Below, in pieces: positions 34,215 to 44,000 of a stretch of DNA of 64,000 nucleotides. This DNA is from Morchella semilibera (lineage: Eukaryota; Ascomycota; Pezizomycetes; Pezizales; Morchellaceae). The DNA lies in contig CM018603.1 in assembly GCA_009192285.1 (NCBI GenBank), forward strand, positions 1,079,804 through 1,143,803, read 5' to 3'. Position 1 is the first letter of the stretch. Every line of letters begins with the position of its first letter. Below the pieces are notes generated by a model. The model saw only the letters and a list, made by a program, of their open reading frames with translations, was not told the DNA's origin and made no database searches. The translations under genes and the position numbers were made by a program.

Positions 34215-34348
34215 CTCGGGGCAGGTAAATAGTACCGGACAATGCAAGTTTTGTCTCTGGGCTTTTTTTGCAGTGGTTCTCGCCTAGTACGCGCACCCAT
34301 TGGTGAACCAAAAACCTCCATTGTCCGGTACTTTTTACCTGCCCCGAG
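34215..34348. mobile_element. Tc1/mariner-type MITE, 134 bases
   Basis: The terminal inverted repeats are about 30 bases each: the left begins CTCGGGGCAGGTAAATAGT and continues to ACCGGACAATG; the right mirrors it with one mismatch. TA dinucleotides flank both ends (34213-34214 and 34349-34350), the target duplication of the Tc1/mariner superfamily. The inner ~70 bases are non-coding. Two TACATGTA words follow within 30 bases of the right end. Confidence 0.85.
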
Positions 34349-34379
34349 TAGGTAACTACATGTACTTACATGTACGTGT

Positions 34380-34928
34380 ATGTACGCCCTAGGGCAGTTC
34401 CCGGATCAAGAGAAGTCTCCGTTCCGAGATGTTGAAAGGCAGGCCGCTTGGTTACACTTACCGAATCGACAAAACTTGTGGGTTTGTTATAGAAGCCGTG
34501 TTGCCTTTCCGGTGCATATTTTTTTTGACGTTCCGGGCTTCTGGCTGCCATCCAAGCGAACGCGGGGAACCATCTGCTCGTTGGGTAGGTGTGAGATTCA
34601 CGCCATGCGGCCCGGATGCATTGGAAAACCACCACTCACAACCAACTCACCTACTTTCAACGGCCGTGCGCGAGCCCCGGGGAATGGAATCTACACTACT
34701 ACTTCAACTTACCGATTGATGCCGTGGTTGTCTCACTTGTGTTCTACCCCTCACGAGACAGCTGTGCATTCCGTAAAGAACCTTCGATATGTCGGGTTTG
34801 AAACGCGATGTGCGTCAGCCATAGAAGTATGTGTGAGGCTGGGTTGCTTATTCGTTTTTTTTTCTTCCTTTCTTTTCCCATGGTTCCTTTGTGGTGGGTT
34901 CCTCCTCTTTCTTGTATGGGATCAGTGA
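34380..34928 (+). CDS. orphan 182-codon open frame with C-terminal hydrophobic stretch
   Basis: It starts 30 bases after the MITE. The frame shows no known domain; residues about 152-178 (LGCLFVFFSSFLFPWFLC..) are strongly hydrophobic but derive from a T-rich tract. Other frames of the same DNA are also open for 60-96 codons, so this may be chance. I list it as the longest frame of the 27-37 kb desert. Confidence 0.15.
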   Translation: MYALGQFPDQEKSPFRDVERQAAWLHLPNRQNLWVCYRSRVAFPVHIFFDVPGFWLPSKRTRGTICSLGRCEIHAMRPGCIGKPPLTTNSPTFNGRARAPGNGIYTTTSTYRLMPWLSHLCSTPHETAVHSVKNLRYVGFETRCASAIEVCVRLGCLFVFFSSFLFPWFLCGGFLLFLVWDQ

Positions 34929-35196
34929 TCAGTTGAACGAGAAAACCTTAGCTTCGGAGAAAAGAGCGGGAACATCTTGCATAAGTACGCTTCACGGTGT
35001 AATTAACTGACTGGGCCCGTACATGGTGGAGCGCAGGGCAAGGACCTGTCCTAGAAGATGCTTGCACTATCTACCACAGAGTACAGCGATAGGAATGATC
35101 AATGGAGAATTTACAGGGGTGTCAAAATTGTATGGAGAAATATCTGTGCACCACACATAACTGCTTTTTCCATAGATCATTCCTGTTGCTATGATA

Positions 35197-35278
35197 GACT
35201 CACTTATGGGGGTATGCCGAACATGAGGGAATGCCGAATTACACTCCCCCATGTTCGGTATACCCCCATAAGTGAGTC
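35197..35278. mobile_element. 82-base palindromic MITE with TA duplication
   Basis: The inverted repeats begin GACTCACTTATGGGGGTAT and extend over about 29 bases to CGAACATG on each arm, with one mismatch. TA flanks both ends (35195-35196 and 35279-35280). Only about 24 bases separate the arms, so nearly the whole element is a hairpin. The left arm and spacer contain ATGCCGAA twice. Confidence 0.8.
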
Positions 35279-37474
35279 TACTAGTTAGCTGACGGTAGCC
35301 GAATTGGGCTTCTGCTTGAAAACAGGGAGTAGTGGCGTATGCGGTGTTGTTTACCTAGAGTAGAGTCGAGTGCACTAGAGTGAAGAAAAATACTGAGTGA
35401 AAAAGTAAGCATGAACGTCGGGTACATACATACATGGAGGGTGGTACAGCGAATGAATGATTCATTAGTAACCTATCTCAGTCCAACCTCTTTTTTTTGC
35501 ATGCATGATATTCCAACCACCATCGAATGAGTGTCTACTCTAGGTATTTGCGCTATTAACTAGAGCATACAGCTCAGACATCAACACTCTTACCGAACTG
35601 TAGGTACCTCTACATGACCTCGTACCATATCCCTGGTACTCTCAATATAAAATAGTAGTGTAAATACTTAAGCATTAATATTTAATTGCGAAGAGGCTCT
35701 GCTGATACCGAACTACCCGACCTGAGAAACAATTAAGACCGGTGGCAATATATGCAACTCAATTATGAGGAGAGACATGTATCATCAAGAGCTCATTGCA
35801 TTGTCTTTGCCCCCAAGTAGTTGGCGGCGAATATCATAATGTTCTAGAACTATAAGAACTAGTTAGACCGGAATTTCGAACTGACCCGTACGTATAGCTC
35901 AGGGTGTGGCGATTATTCCAAGAGGCGATAGAATATCGGTATGAATAACGAATGGCCAGAACTAACTGTCATCTGGTAATCATGAACATGAATAAGAGTC
36001 TAAGGCCCTGCTGATCTATGGTTAACCCGACGTTTATTCTGACACCGGCAGCTAAACACTGATCCGAGATCGCCCCCATTTTTACCTGCACCATCTCTAG
36101 TGGCCTGGTGTCTTCCTCTTCTCGGCCCTGCTTTGTCCCTTCCAAAATTTTATTATTCACCGCTGTGTGTGACAACAACCAGGTTCTTGGTGTTACGGCG
36201 TTTACCGAAGTAAAGGTGGTTTTCCATATCTCCTCACAAGGTGCACCACATACATCACTTGTTAGGCTACTGTGGTGCAAAAACTCTAAACGCTTTACCC
36301 GGTTCACGCGCACCACCATTGCCTCCTACTTGCTTTCGAATTTGTAGCATCAATTGAACCTAATCCTGCCCATCAGATCGTATCTCGCTCACACGACCCC
36401 CTTTGTGAGCGAGTTGTCGAGTTTAGGGCTACCGGCACCCTCATTATCTGGCCATATGCATTCAAGCTTGAGCTAAAAGTGCTGCTCTGAACTAGGAGCC
36501 GATCTTCCCAGAAGCAGAGTCTAGACCTAGACAGGTTATTCGCGTTTTTATTCAGGCATAGTTCGCCGGGAAGTAACAAATTCCATCCCGCTGCAGAGGG
36601 AGACATCATCGACTTCTGAGTGTTGCAGGGAGAAGAAGAGAAACTGTGTAGGTGTGGTAAAAGCACCTCGTAGAGGGGGCAGGTTGGTATCGTCTACTGA
36701 GGAAAACGGGGTTGAGTTTTGGTGAAAACCAGTGTGTGTGAGAGAGCTCATCTACAGGCATTCTCACTGGCAGTCGTCATAAACGGACCTTCTCCGTGGT
36801 AGGGAAGGGAGGAAGGGGTGCACGATTCTCTCTTGCTGGCCAGCGCGCGCGTTACCATCGGAAATCTCCTAGGGCCTTTCGAACTTCCTCTTCTATATTT
36901 TTTTTTAACCCACTTGTTCGCTCCGGGAAATCCTCGATCTCTCAAAAAGCTACCAAAGTTACACTAGGAGTTCGGACTCTGGAGGCGAAAAGGAGAAGTG
37001 TGAGCCCTTTGGACTGGGTTGGTGGGCGAGAGTTGTGCATATTGTCATATCCCGTAAGACAGGCATCGCGGTCGACATCGCAATTGTCTTGACTACTAGC
37101 GGCAGATACACGTCCGAATATCGAATTTTGCAGCGTAAATCAATTGAGACAAGGGGATCAAACAGCGGTGAAGGGAGAGAGGATTGAGGAAAAAAAAAAA
37201 GAAGATCTGAACTAGAGAGTTTATAGAGGGAGCATTTTGGTTTAGTGTAAGTAGTGGGGGTGGGTTTGCGTTTCTTTTCCATTCATTCATCCACACATCC
37301 ACACTGTTGAAAACTTTCCCTCACGAAGTGGAGTGTGTGTGAACGAGTGCGAATTCAGAGTGCCCATCATTAATCTTTGCGTCATTGGCGAAACCAATAG
37401 GTCTCATCCACAACTTTCCTTACACAAACCCTTCCAGACAGCGGTGCTGCTGTGCTGCTGCTACCCGTTCAATC
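35279..37474. other. desert, then promoter and leader of the transcription-factor gene
   Basis: Up to about 36.9 kb no gene is seen; a perfect 10-base-stem hairpin lies at 36384-36413. From about 36.9 kb to the start codon the DNA is probably promoter and 5' UTR: T-rich and A-rich blocks, then a CA/CT-rich stretch. An in-frame ATG at 37385 could lengthen the next protein by 30 residues. Confidence 0.5.
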
Positions 37475-40400
37475 ATGGACAGACACCATCGCCACCCGCA
37501 ACAAAACCAAAATCCCCATCACCAACCTCTACATCCCCATCAGCTTCAGCATCAACAGCAGCAACATCAACATCAACATCATCAGCATCAGCAGCAACAG
37601 CAACAGCAACACCAGCAGCAACAGCAACACCAATATCAGCAACAGCAGCACCAGCAGCTCACTCCACAACAGCAACAACACCAGCACCAGCAACAGCAAC
37701 AACCTCTACAGCCTCTACAGCATCAGCAGCATCAGCAGCATCAGCAGCAGCAGCAACAGGCGCCTCTCCAGCAGCTAGGCCTCCAAATAGACCCCAGACT
37801 TCACCATCAGCAACAACCGGAGGTGCCTTCCCCACATCATCCTCATGCTCTTCGCCCGTTACAGTCGGCGTCACCAGCCTCATCGACCCCATCGCCTGCT
37901 GCTGGCTACCATCCTAACGTAGCCCTACCGAATCTGCACGGTGTGAATCCGGGTGGGCCTTTAGGTCAGAATACCAATAGCCAACCCCAACCGCAGAGTG
38001 GGCCTTCTCCACATATGCAGCAGTATCATCACCCACTTGCCCCTCATCCCCACCCCCACCCGCAGTCAAATCCATCATTACAGCAGCACCAGCACCAGCA
38101 CCAGCCACAGTCCCACCCACCCCTCCAGTCGCTACAGTCCCTGCCTCCGCAGCAGCGCCCTCAAAATGTTGTACCTCAACGGCAAAACCCTGTACCTTTG
38201 CGCCCAATGCCGCCGCCACCTCTCTCTGCGGCCCCGTCTTCAGGCATGCAGGTGGCAGCCTCACCCACCCTATCGTCTTCACCGTCTTCTTCATCAAACC
38301 CGCAACCAGTAATACCAGTAAATACAAACCAACCTGGTGTTATACGTCAAGTCTTGCCCAATGTAGCGAGCTCAGGACCATCGCCCACAGTGACATTGCC
38401 AGGAACTGCAGCCCCACCCCCGCCCAATACCCGCCCCGCAAATGCGAGAGCATCAACCAACAGTGGAATCACCCCAGGCGCTACTAGCCAAATTACTCCG
38501 GTCAAAGACCAAGACGGCAAATTCCCATGCCCCCACTGCCCTAAGACATACCTGCACGCCAAGCATCTGAAAAGGCATCTTTTGCGGCATACCGGTGATC
38601 GCCCTTACCAGTGTGTTTTATGCAAGGATACTTTTTCTAGATCGGATATTTTGAAGAGGCATTTCCAAAAGTGTTCCATCAGAAGGGGAAACCCTACAGG
38701 TGCAACTCATTTAAGCCACGCACATGCTCATCAACAGGGGAAACAAGCAAATAATCAGAATAACAACAACGATGCCACAGCAACCACCTCAACGACCACA
38801 GTCACGGGTGGATTATCACCGAGTACAACATCACCCGGGGGTAAGAAAAAGTCCACAAGGGCATGCGATCAATGTGTAAGGCTAAAAGTCCGTTGTGATC
38901 TTGCTAGCCCTTGCGAGAGATGCCGAACCAAAGGCGGCGAATGCACATATTCGAGATCTTTAAAAAGACGGGATTCGAGAGATGAGGGTGGTCTATTACC
39001 TACGAGTTTTGCGGAGCAAGTTGGAGGGGTCGGCCAGACAGTTGGCTATCCGCAAGAGTTTAATTTCCCCCCGCCTGCGCATCCCCAGGCACACATGGCA
39101 CAGCAGGGGCATCAGCAACAGCAAGCAATTATAGCATCACAACCGCGACAGACTCCATCATCAGGCTCTCAACAACCCCCTCGTCAGGTAACAAGTGTTT
39201 CACAACCCCCAACAAGCGCCAGTTACTACTCGAACTCCCACACGCAACCTTCGAATGGGGAGGTGGATTGGTCCTCATTTATGCAGGTAGCAGATACGGG
39301 GTTTATGGACCCTTTCTATATTCCGCAAACCGGAGGCCCCTCAACCGATAGTGGGACACCGACAACAACTGCAAGTATTGAGCACCCGGCTGGGGGCGGG
39401 GCAGGAAGTGTATTTGGCACATTATACAATGGTGGGAGTGATCCCTCTGCGATAAATGGAATTCTAGGCGGCTTCAATGGGTGGACACACCTAGCCATGC
39501 ATCAGATTGATCCTTTACAAGCTAAATGTGATCAGCTGATTATGGTCTGCTTTCCCGAAAGTTTGGAGCGGAGTAGTCCTGGCAGTGGCTCGCCAAATCA
39601 GCAAATTAAGCAAGAGCATGGAAACGACGCAGATTTGAAAAGTTGGCTAACTCCTGATAATGTTAAGCATTTCGTCAACCTGTTCTTTCTCAACTTCCAA
39701 GGACATTTCCCGATGATCCACCTCCCGACGTTCAACATCACCCACATCTATGACGGACTGTTGATGGCGATAATTTGCATCGGCGCTGTCTACTCAGAGA
39801 GGGGGATTACGGTCGAGCAGGTGCGAACATTGATTGATAGGTCATTTGAAGCGATGGATAGGAACGAAGCACCGGGGCTGCTAGAGATCGAAGAAATACA
39901 GGCAAGATATTTTCTTCATGTCTTGGCAACCTGGCATGGTCATCTTTATCAGCGAGAAAATTCACGAAAATTATACGGAAAGGTCATTCAGAAGGCCAGG
40001 CGCGCGGGTCTTTTCCAGCCCTTGTCGCCGAGTAATCCTGGCTTTGGCACGACGAACTACAGCATATATCACCAACTTGATGATCAACCGCCTATTAGAG
40101 GGAATTGGAATTGGGATGCATGGCTCGAGCAGGAAAAGAGAAATAGGGTCATGTTTGGTATATTCCTTTTGAATTCGGCGTTTGTCATCTTTTTCAATTC
40201 ACCACCCCAAATCCAGCCCAATGAAATCCGACTACCATTACCAGCAGACGATGCGGCCTGGGAGGCCCATGATGCAAATGAATGCGCCAATGCTTTAGGG
40301 TTGAACGGCGAGGATGGTATTAGCCGGAACGTTGCCGGGTCACGGCAGGTAAGGCAGCCAGAGTTCATCACTGCCCTCAAGTCATTGCTGCAGATGCACC

Positions 40401-41017
40401 TGGACTTTAAACCAGGCACAACGAACGCTTACTCGAAGTTTATCCTTATCCACGCCTTACATGTGCATATCTGGACAACGCAAAAGATGATGGCAAACGC
40501 TTCAGAAATGGGTATTGGTAAACATATAGGCAGTATAGGAGGGGTCGGAGTAGTTGAACGGAAGATGGAAGGCCAGAGCAGGAATGGCCGTGGCACACCT
40601 GAGGGCTTTGGAGATAGCGACGTTGCAGTGTCTGATGCAACAAAGGCAGTCAGGATCACCCAGTATGCGCTGGAAAAGTGGAAAAGGGCTTGGGATACAG
40701 ATCTTTTAGCACAATACCCTTCTCCGACATCAAGAATAGGGTTTGGAAGAGATGGTGTGCCATTCTATCTACTGGGAAAGTTATACCTGGCCCGGAATAG
40801 AACTCTGGATTGGAGACATGGAGTTGATGATGATAAGACGGTGTCTAAGGTGAAAAATATGTTGAAGCATGTCCAGGGATTCATTACGGACGGGACTGGA
40901 AGGCTGGACTTGCAGGGTTCTGTTTCCGCAATTGACGAGGATTTCGCAATGGATGAGTTGACGTACGATATGAAGCTATTGTTCAGGCCAATCGAGGAGA
41001 TTGACCGATCACCATAA
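37475..41017 (+). CDS. transcription factor with C2H2 and Zn2Cys6 domains
   Basis: An intronless frame of 1180 residues. Residues 1 to about 130 are an extreme Gln/His tract coded by mixed CAG, CAA and CAC; Pro/Ser/Gln-rich disorder continues to about 345. Two C2H2 fingers follow (about 349-403: FPCPHCPKTYLHAKHLKRHL, then YQCVLCKDTFSRSDILKRHF). Next comes a fungal Zn2Cys6 cluster (about 462-500: RACDQCVRLKVRCDLASPCE, then RCRTKGGECTYS). From about 730 the fungal-specific regulatory domain starts (HFVNLFFLNFQGHFPMIHLP; later RNRVMFGIFLLNSAFVIFFN). C2H2 plus Zn2Cys6 in one chain is a known but minority fungal class, which includes S. pombe Klf1. The protein is nuclear; its target genes cannot be told from sequence. 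ATG 37475 is preferred over 37385 because the extra 30 residues are atypical. Confidence 0.92.
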   Translation: MDRHHRHPQQNQNPHHQPLHPHQLQHQQQQHQHQHHQHQQQQQQQHQQQQQHQYQQQQHQQLTPQQQQHQHQQQQQPLQPLQHQQHQQHQQQQQQAPLQQLGLQIDPRLHHQQQPEVPSPHHPHALRPLQSASPASSTPSPAAGYHPNVALPNLHGVNPGGPLGQNTNSQPQPQSGPSPHMQQYHHPLAPHPHPHPQSNPSLQQHQHQHQPQSHPPLQSLQSLPPQQRPQNVVPQRQNPVPLRPMPPPPLSAAPSSGMQVAASPTLSSSPSSSSNPQPVIPVNTNQPGVIRQVLPNVASSGPSPTVTLPGTAAPPPPNTRPANARASTNSGITPGATSQITPVKDQDGKFPCPHCPKTYLHAKHLKRHLLRHTGDRPYQCVLCKDTFSRSDILKRHFQKCSIRRGNPTGATHLSHAHAHQQGKQANNQNNNNDATATTSTTTVTGGLSPSTTSPGGKKKSTRACDQCVRLKVRCDLASPCERCRTKGGECTYSRSLKRRDSRDEGGLLPTSFAEQVGGVGQTVGYPQEFNFPPPAHPQAHMAQQGHQQQQAIIASQPRQTPSSGSQQPPRQVTSVSQPPTSASYYSNSHTQPSNGEVDWSSFMQVADTGFMDPFYIPQTGGPSTDSGTPTTTASIEHPAGGGAGSVFGTLYNGGSDPSAINGILGGFNGWTHLAMHQIDPLQAKCDQLIMVCFPESLERSSPGSGSPNQQIKQEHGNDADLKSWLTPDNVKHFVNLFFLNFQGHFPMIHLPTFNITHIYDGLLMAIICIGAVYSERGITVEQVRTLIDRSFEAMDRNEAPGLLEIEEIQARYFLHVLATWHGHLYQRENSRKLYGKVIQKARRAGLFQPLSPSNPGFGTTNYSIYHQLDDQPPIRGNWNWDAWLEQEKRNRVMFGIFLLNSAFVIFFNSPPQIQPNEIRLPLPADDAAWEAHDANECANALGLNGEDGISRNVAGSRQVRQPEFITALKSLLQMHLDFKPGTTNAYSKFILIHALHVHIWTTQKMMANASEMGIGKHIGSIGGVGVVERKMEGQSRNGRGTPEGFGDSDVAVSDATKAVRITQYALEKWKRAWDTDLLAQYPSPTSRIGFGRDGVPFYLLGKLYLARNRTLDWRHGVDDDKTVSKVKNMLKHVQGFITDGTGRLDLQGSVSAIDEDFAMDELTYDMKLLFRPIEEIDRSP
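37500..37790 (+). repeat. CAG/CAA/CAC array coding the Gln/His tract
   Basis: About 290 bases of imperfect trinucleotide repeat at the start of the transcription-factor gene. Interruption by CAA and CAC codons should limit slippage. Two other frames stay open across it and give artefactual Ala/Thr-rich or Ser/Asn-rich frames. Confidence 0.85.
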
Positions 41018-44000
41018 CCACAGCCAAGGGACTGGTTCCGACCTGGAAATAACGACATGAGTACCTTTCTCTGGGAAGGCTATGGTGCGGGTATATCGCT
41101 TTTCACGTTATTGCTTTATGGTTTTTGGGTTTTGTTACTGCCTTTTCCTTTATTCTATGAGTATATTTTCTTTCTCCCGGTACGATATATTTGGTCCTCT
41201 CCGCTTGATTCCTCAAGACGTGTCTTAAGATGGACGACGGCGGAGCGGGGAGTCGGCAGCAAGTAGTTTTGCTGCTTGTGGCTTTTTTATGATGGCATTA
41301 CACTTTTTTTTCTTTTTCTGGGCTGGGATTAATTTTCTCGATAGTCAATTTACTATCGTAGTTTTGTAATTCTTCGTTGCTTTTGAGCTTCTAAGTGAAT
41401 AATTTGTTGCTCATTCTCTCCTTATACCACATCTCGCTAGCTCTTCATTCTTTTTTTTTCTTTCTGGGCGCATATTATATCCCTTACGTTCGTTATCCGT
41501 GCTTGTTGTTACTTTAGGCGGGGTGGGGGTCTGTCTGCCGTTATATCGTTTTTATACATATTGTTAAAAGATGACGGCGGGGGTGGGTCTGACGTATTTT
41601 AATTCCTGATTGATTTTATCCTACTCATTGTCAGCGTCTTTACCCCGCGCACTCATTCGTTCGCCCGTCCGTTAAACGGCTATACCACAATCATTTTGTT
41701 CATTCATTATACCACCGCCTCCTTTATTTTTATGTTTATTTTTTGTTTTTATTGGTTGGTGATTTTGTCATCATGGCTCGCTGGGTTTTTTTTTTTTTTA
41801 TTCAGAATCTTGGTATTCTTCAGGGTTGGTTAGAGTTTTATGAAATGACGATGGTGTGGCCGCTTGAGGCAGGGCAGGGAAACAAAAGTGCTGGACGTTT
41901 CAATACTTGGTTGGTGTAAGATAAACAAAAAGACCAATGGTGAGGTCGGGTAACATAAAACTACTGATGCGTCTAGTGACGAACTTAACATGACATAACA
42001 TAGTACAGGGTTAGCGAACCGGAGGTGGTCCTAATAATGCCTGCAGCTGATATCCATGGATAGCACTTAATGAACCAACCCACGCTCTTGGATATGAGAG
42101 CTTGTATATGTGGTCACGATGCCGAGGTTGCGGAACTCCGGCCGGCTATGGGTGCGGCACTGTGGTGCCAATAACCACTAATACTGCTTACTACAGATCT
42201 TGGTACTGCAATTCTAGATCGCATCTCCTCGTTAATTTATTACATTTTGGGACGAAATGTCCTTACGGGTCGCCTGATCTTGGTGACATAAATCCCATGA
42301 TGAGTAAAGAAAAATAGGTTATATCGGCCGTTCCGCCGGATGCAGATACCGCAATACTTACCCAGGCACTATTATACATATACATATATTCTGCAAATAT
42401 CACTCTTAATATTGATTTTTTTTCTTCTTATTTCCACGTGGGACGTCGGCCACTCCTACCTACTCTACAAAAACACCTGATCAATTACTAACATCAGGCT
42501 AAACGGCACCCCTGGTGCGCATCATCTTCGCGGGATCGGACAAGATTCCGGGCTCGATCTCTGGGGGGGTACAAGGGAGAGAGGGGGGGGAATTTATTAG
42601 AGTGGCCGGCCGGGGAAACGTGGATTATATTGTTGTATATAGTACGCTCGGAGCTTGCAGATAATATAGATAAGATTATTAGAACAAAATACCCTTGCTG
42701 CTTTGGTAACACGTTCCTGGGTATTCGGACCAACCACAGTAATAGTTCCTACTTTCGGGAGTGACGGTCATTGGCAGAGAGAGGTCTGGCCATCCGGAGG
42801 TGGAAGCCGGCTCGGTGGCCGGCCGGAGTAGTCGCCATATCTATCCTTCGGAGGACACCTACTAAGTTGGCTCTGGGGTGGTGTGGGGGAGGGCTAGATT
42901 ACATGTGTAATCTTTCGGATGTGTTGAATAGTGGTTCGATATCAAAAAGGAGAGATATGGCCAGTTACTACATGTGGTGTCAAGAGATCTAGAACTTCAT
43001 GTATACACTGTATTAAGTATATATCTGGGCCTAGGTCACGAGAAAATGCTTGATTCGTAGCTGTGAGGTAATAACTACTACATTCATAAGTATGGTACAT
43101 GTACTACTTAAGTATTTCTGAATTAGTAAGCAGATGGGCTGCATGGACTTAACGAATACATATAATATCAGGGACAAATTACTTACTTAGGTGAGATAGG
43201 CCATTTGAACTAGCCCCTGCGGAATAGTAAGATGTACGTTCCGGCTCGTTCATCGATATGTACTCAACATTACCCAACAAACAATCTCCACGGCCTGCTG
43301 AGATATGTACGTCTTTTCTGTCGGAGAACCGGCATTCGGTTGGGAAGGCGGGGCGGGGACCAGAATTTGGAAGAACATGGAATGTATTACCGTATCGAGA
43401 AATATTGTGCTTGGCGTGTTTTAAATGTTGTCGGTTGTTTGATATTGGGGCGGCATGCCGTTTGGTGATTGCATAGCAACACCCGAACTAAATACCATCA
43501 GAACACCCCGCGACGCATTCCCTCTTGGTTGAGTAAGGTTGGGTATCTTGAGTTAACCCCACAAACAATCGTCAACGGTCATTGCTTGATTCCTCCATTC
43601 AATATATGCGGCCATCCGTCTACTTATCTAGGCGAAATAAAATTTAAGTTTACCACAACAGATCACGAGCACAAAAATGAGACAGGTACAACCTCTTCCT
43701 GATTCACGGGTTCTTATTTAATTATGCTTAAGGTTTTATCTTGCCTTTTCTGTTCCCGTGAGGTGACCACGCCAGCGAGTGATTTCTTATGATCCAGGTA
43801 GTTTCTTCAGATGAAACGGGGCAAATTTATTCTGCTTGTTCCTAGTACCACATCAATGGTGGACTTGAAAGGAGCGCCTGATTTCAGCGGGGATCTGTCC
43901 CTTTTGTAATGTAGTCCTCTTGAGTTGGGCACTGGGGTTGGTGCTTTCATCTCGTCACCAGGAGAACCGTCTCTATCTAAATAAAATCTTTCACGTGTAC

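Noticed and set aside
37333-37917. 194- and 108-codon plus-strand frames over the Gln/His tract
   Set aside because: They are other frames of the CAG/CAA/CAC repeat inside the transcription-factor gene, giving Ala/Thr/Ser or Ser/Asn runs only.
43755-43795. 5S rRNA-like words (GGTGACCACGCCAGCGAG)
   Set aside because: They resemble the 3' part of fungal 5S rRNA, but the rest of the 5S sequence and its helices are absent.
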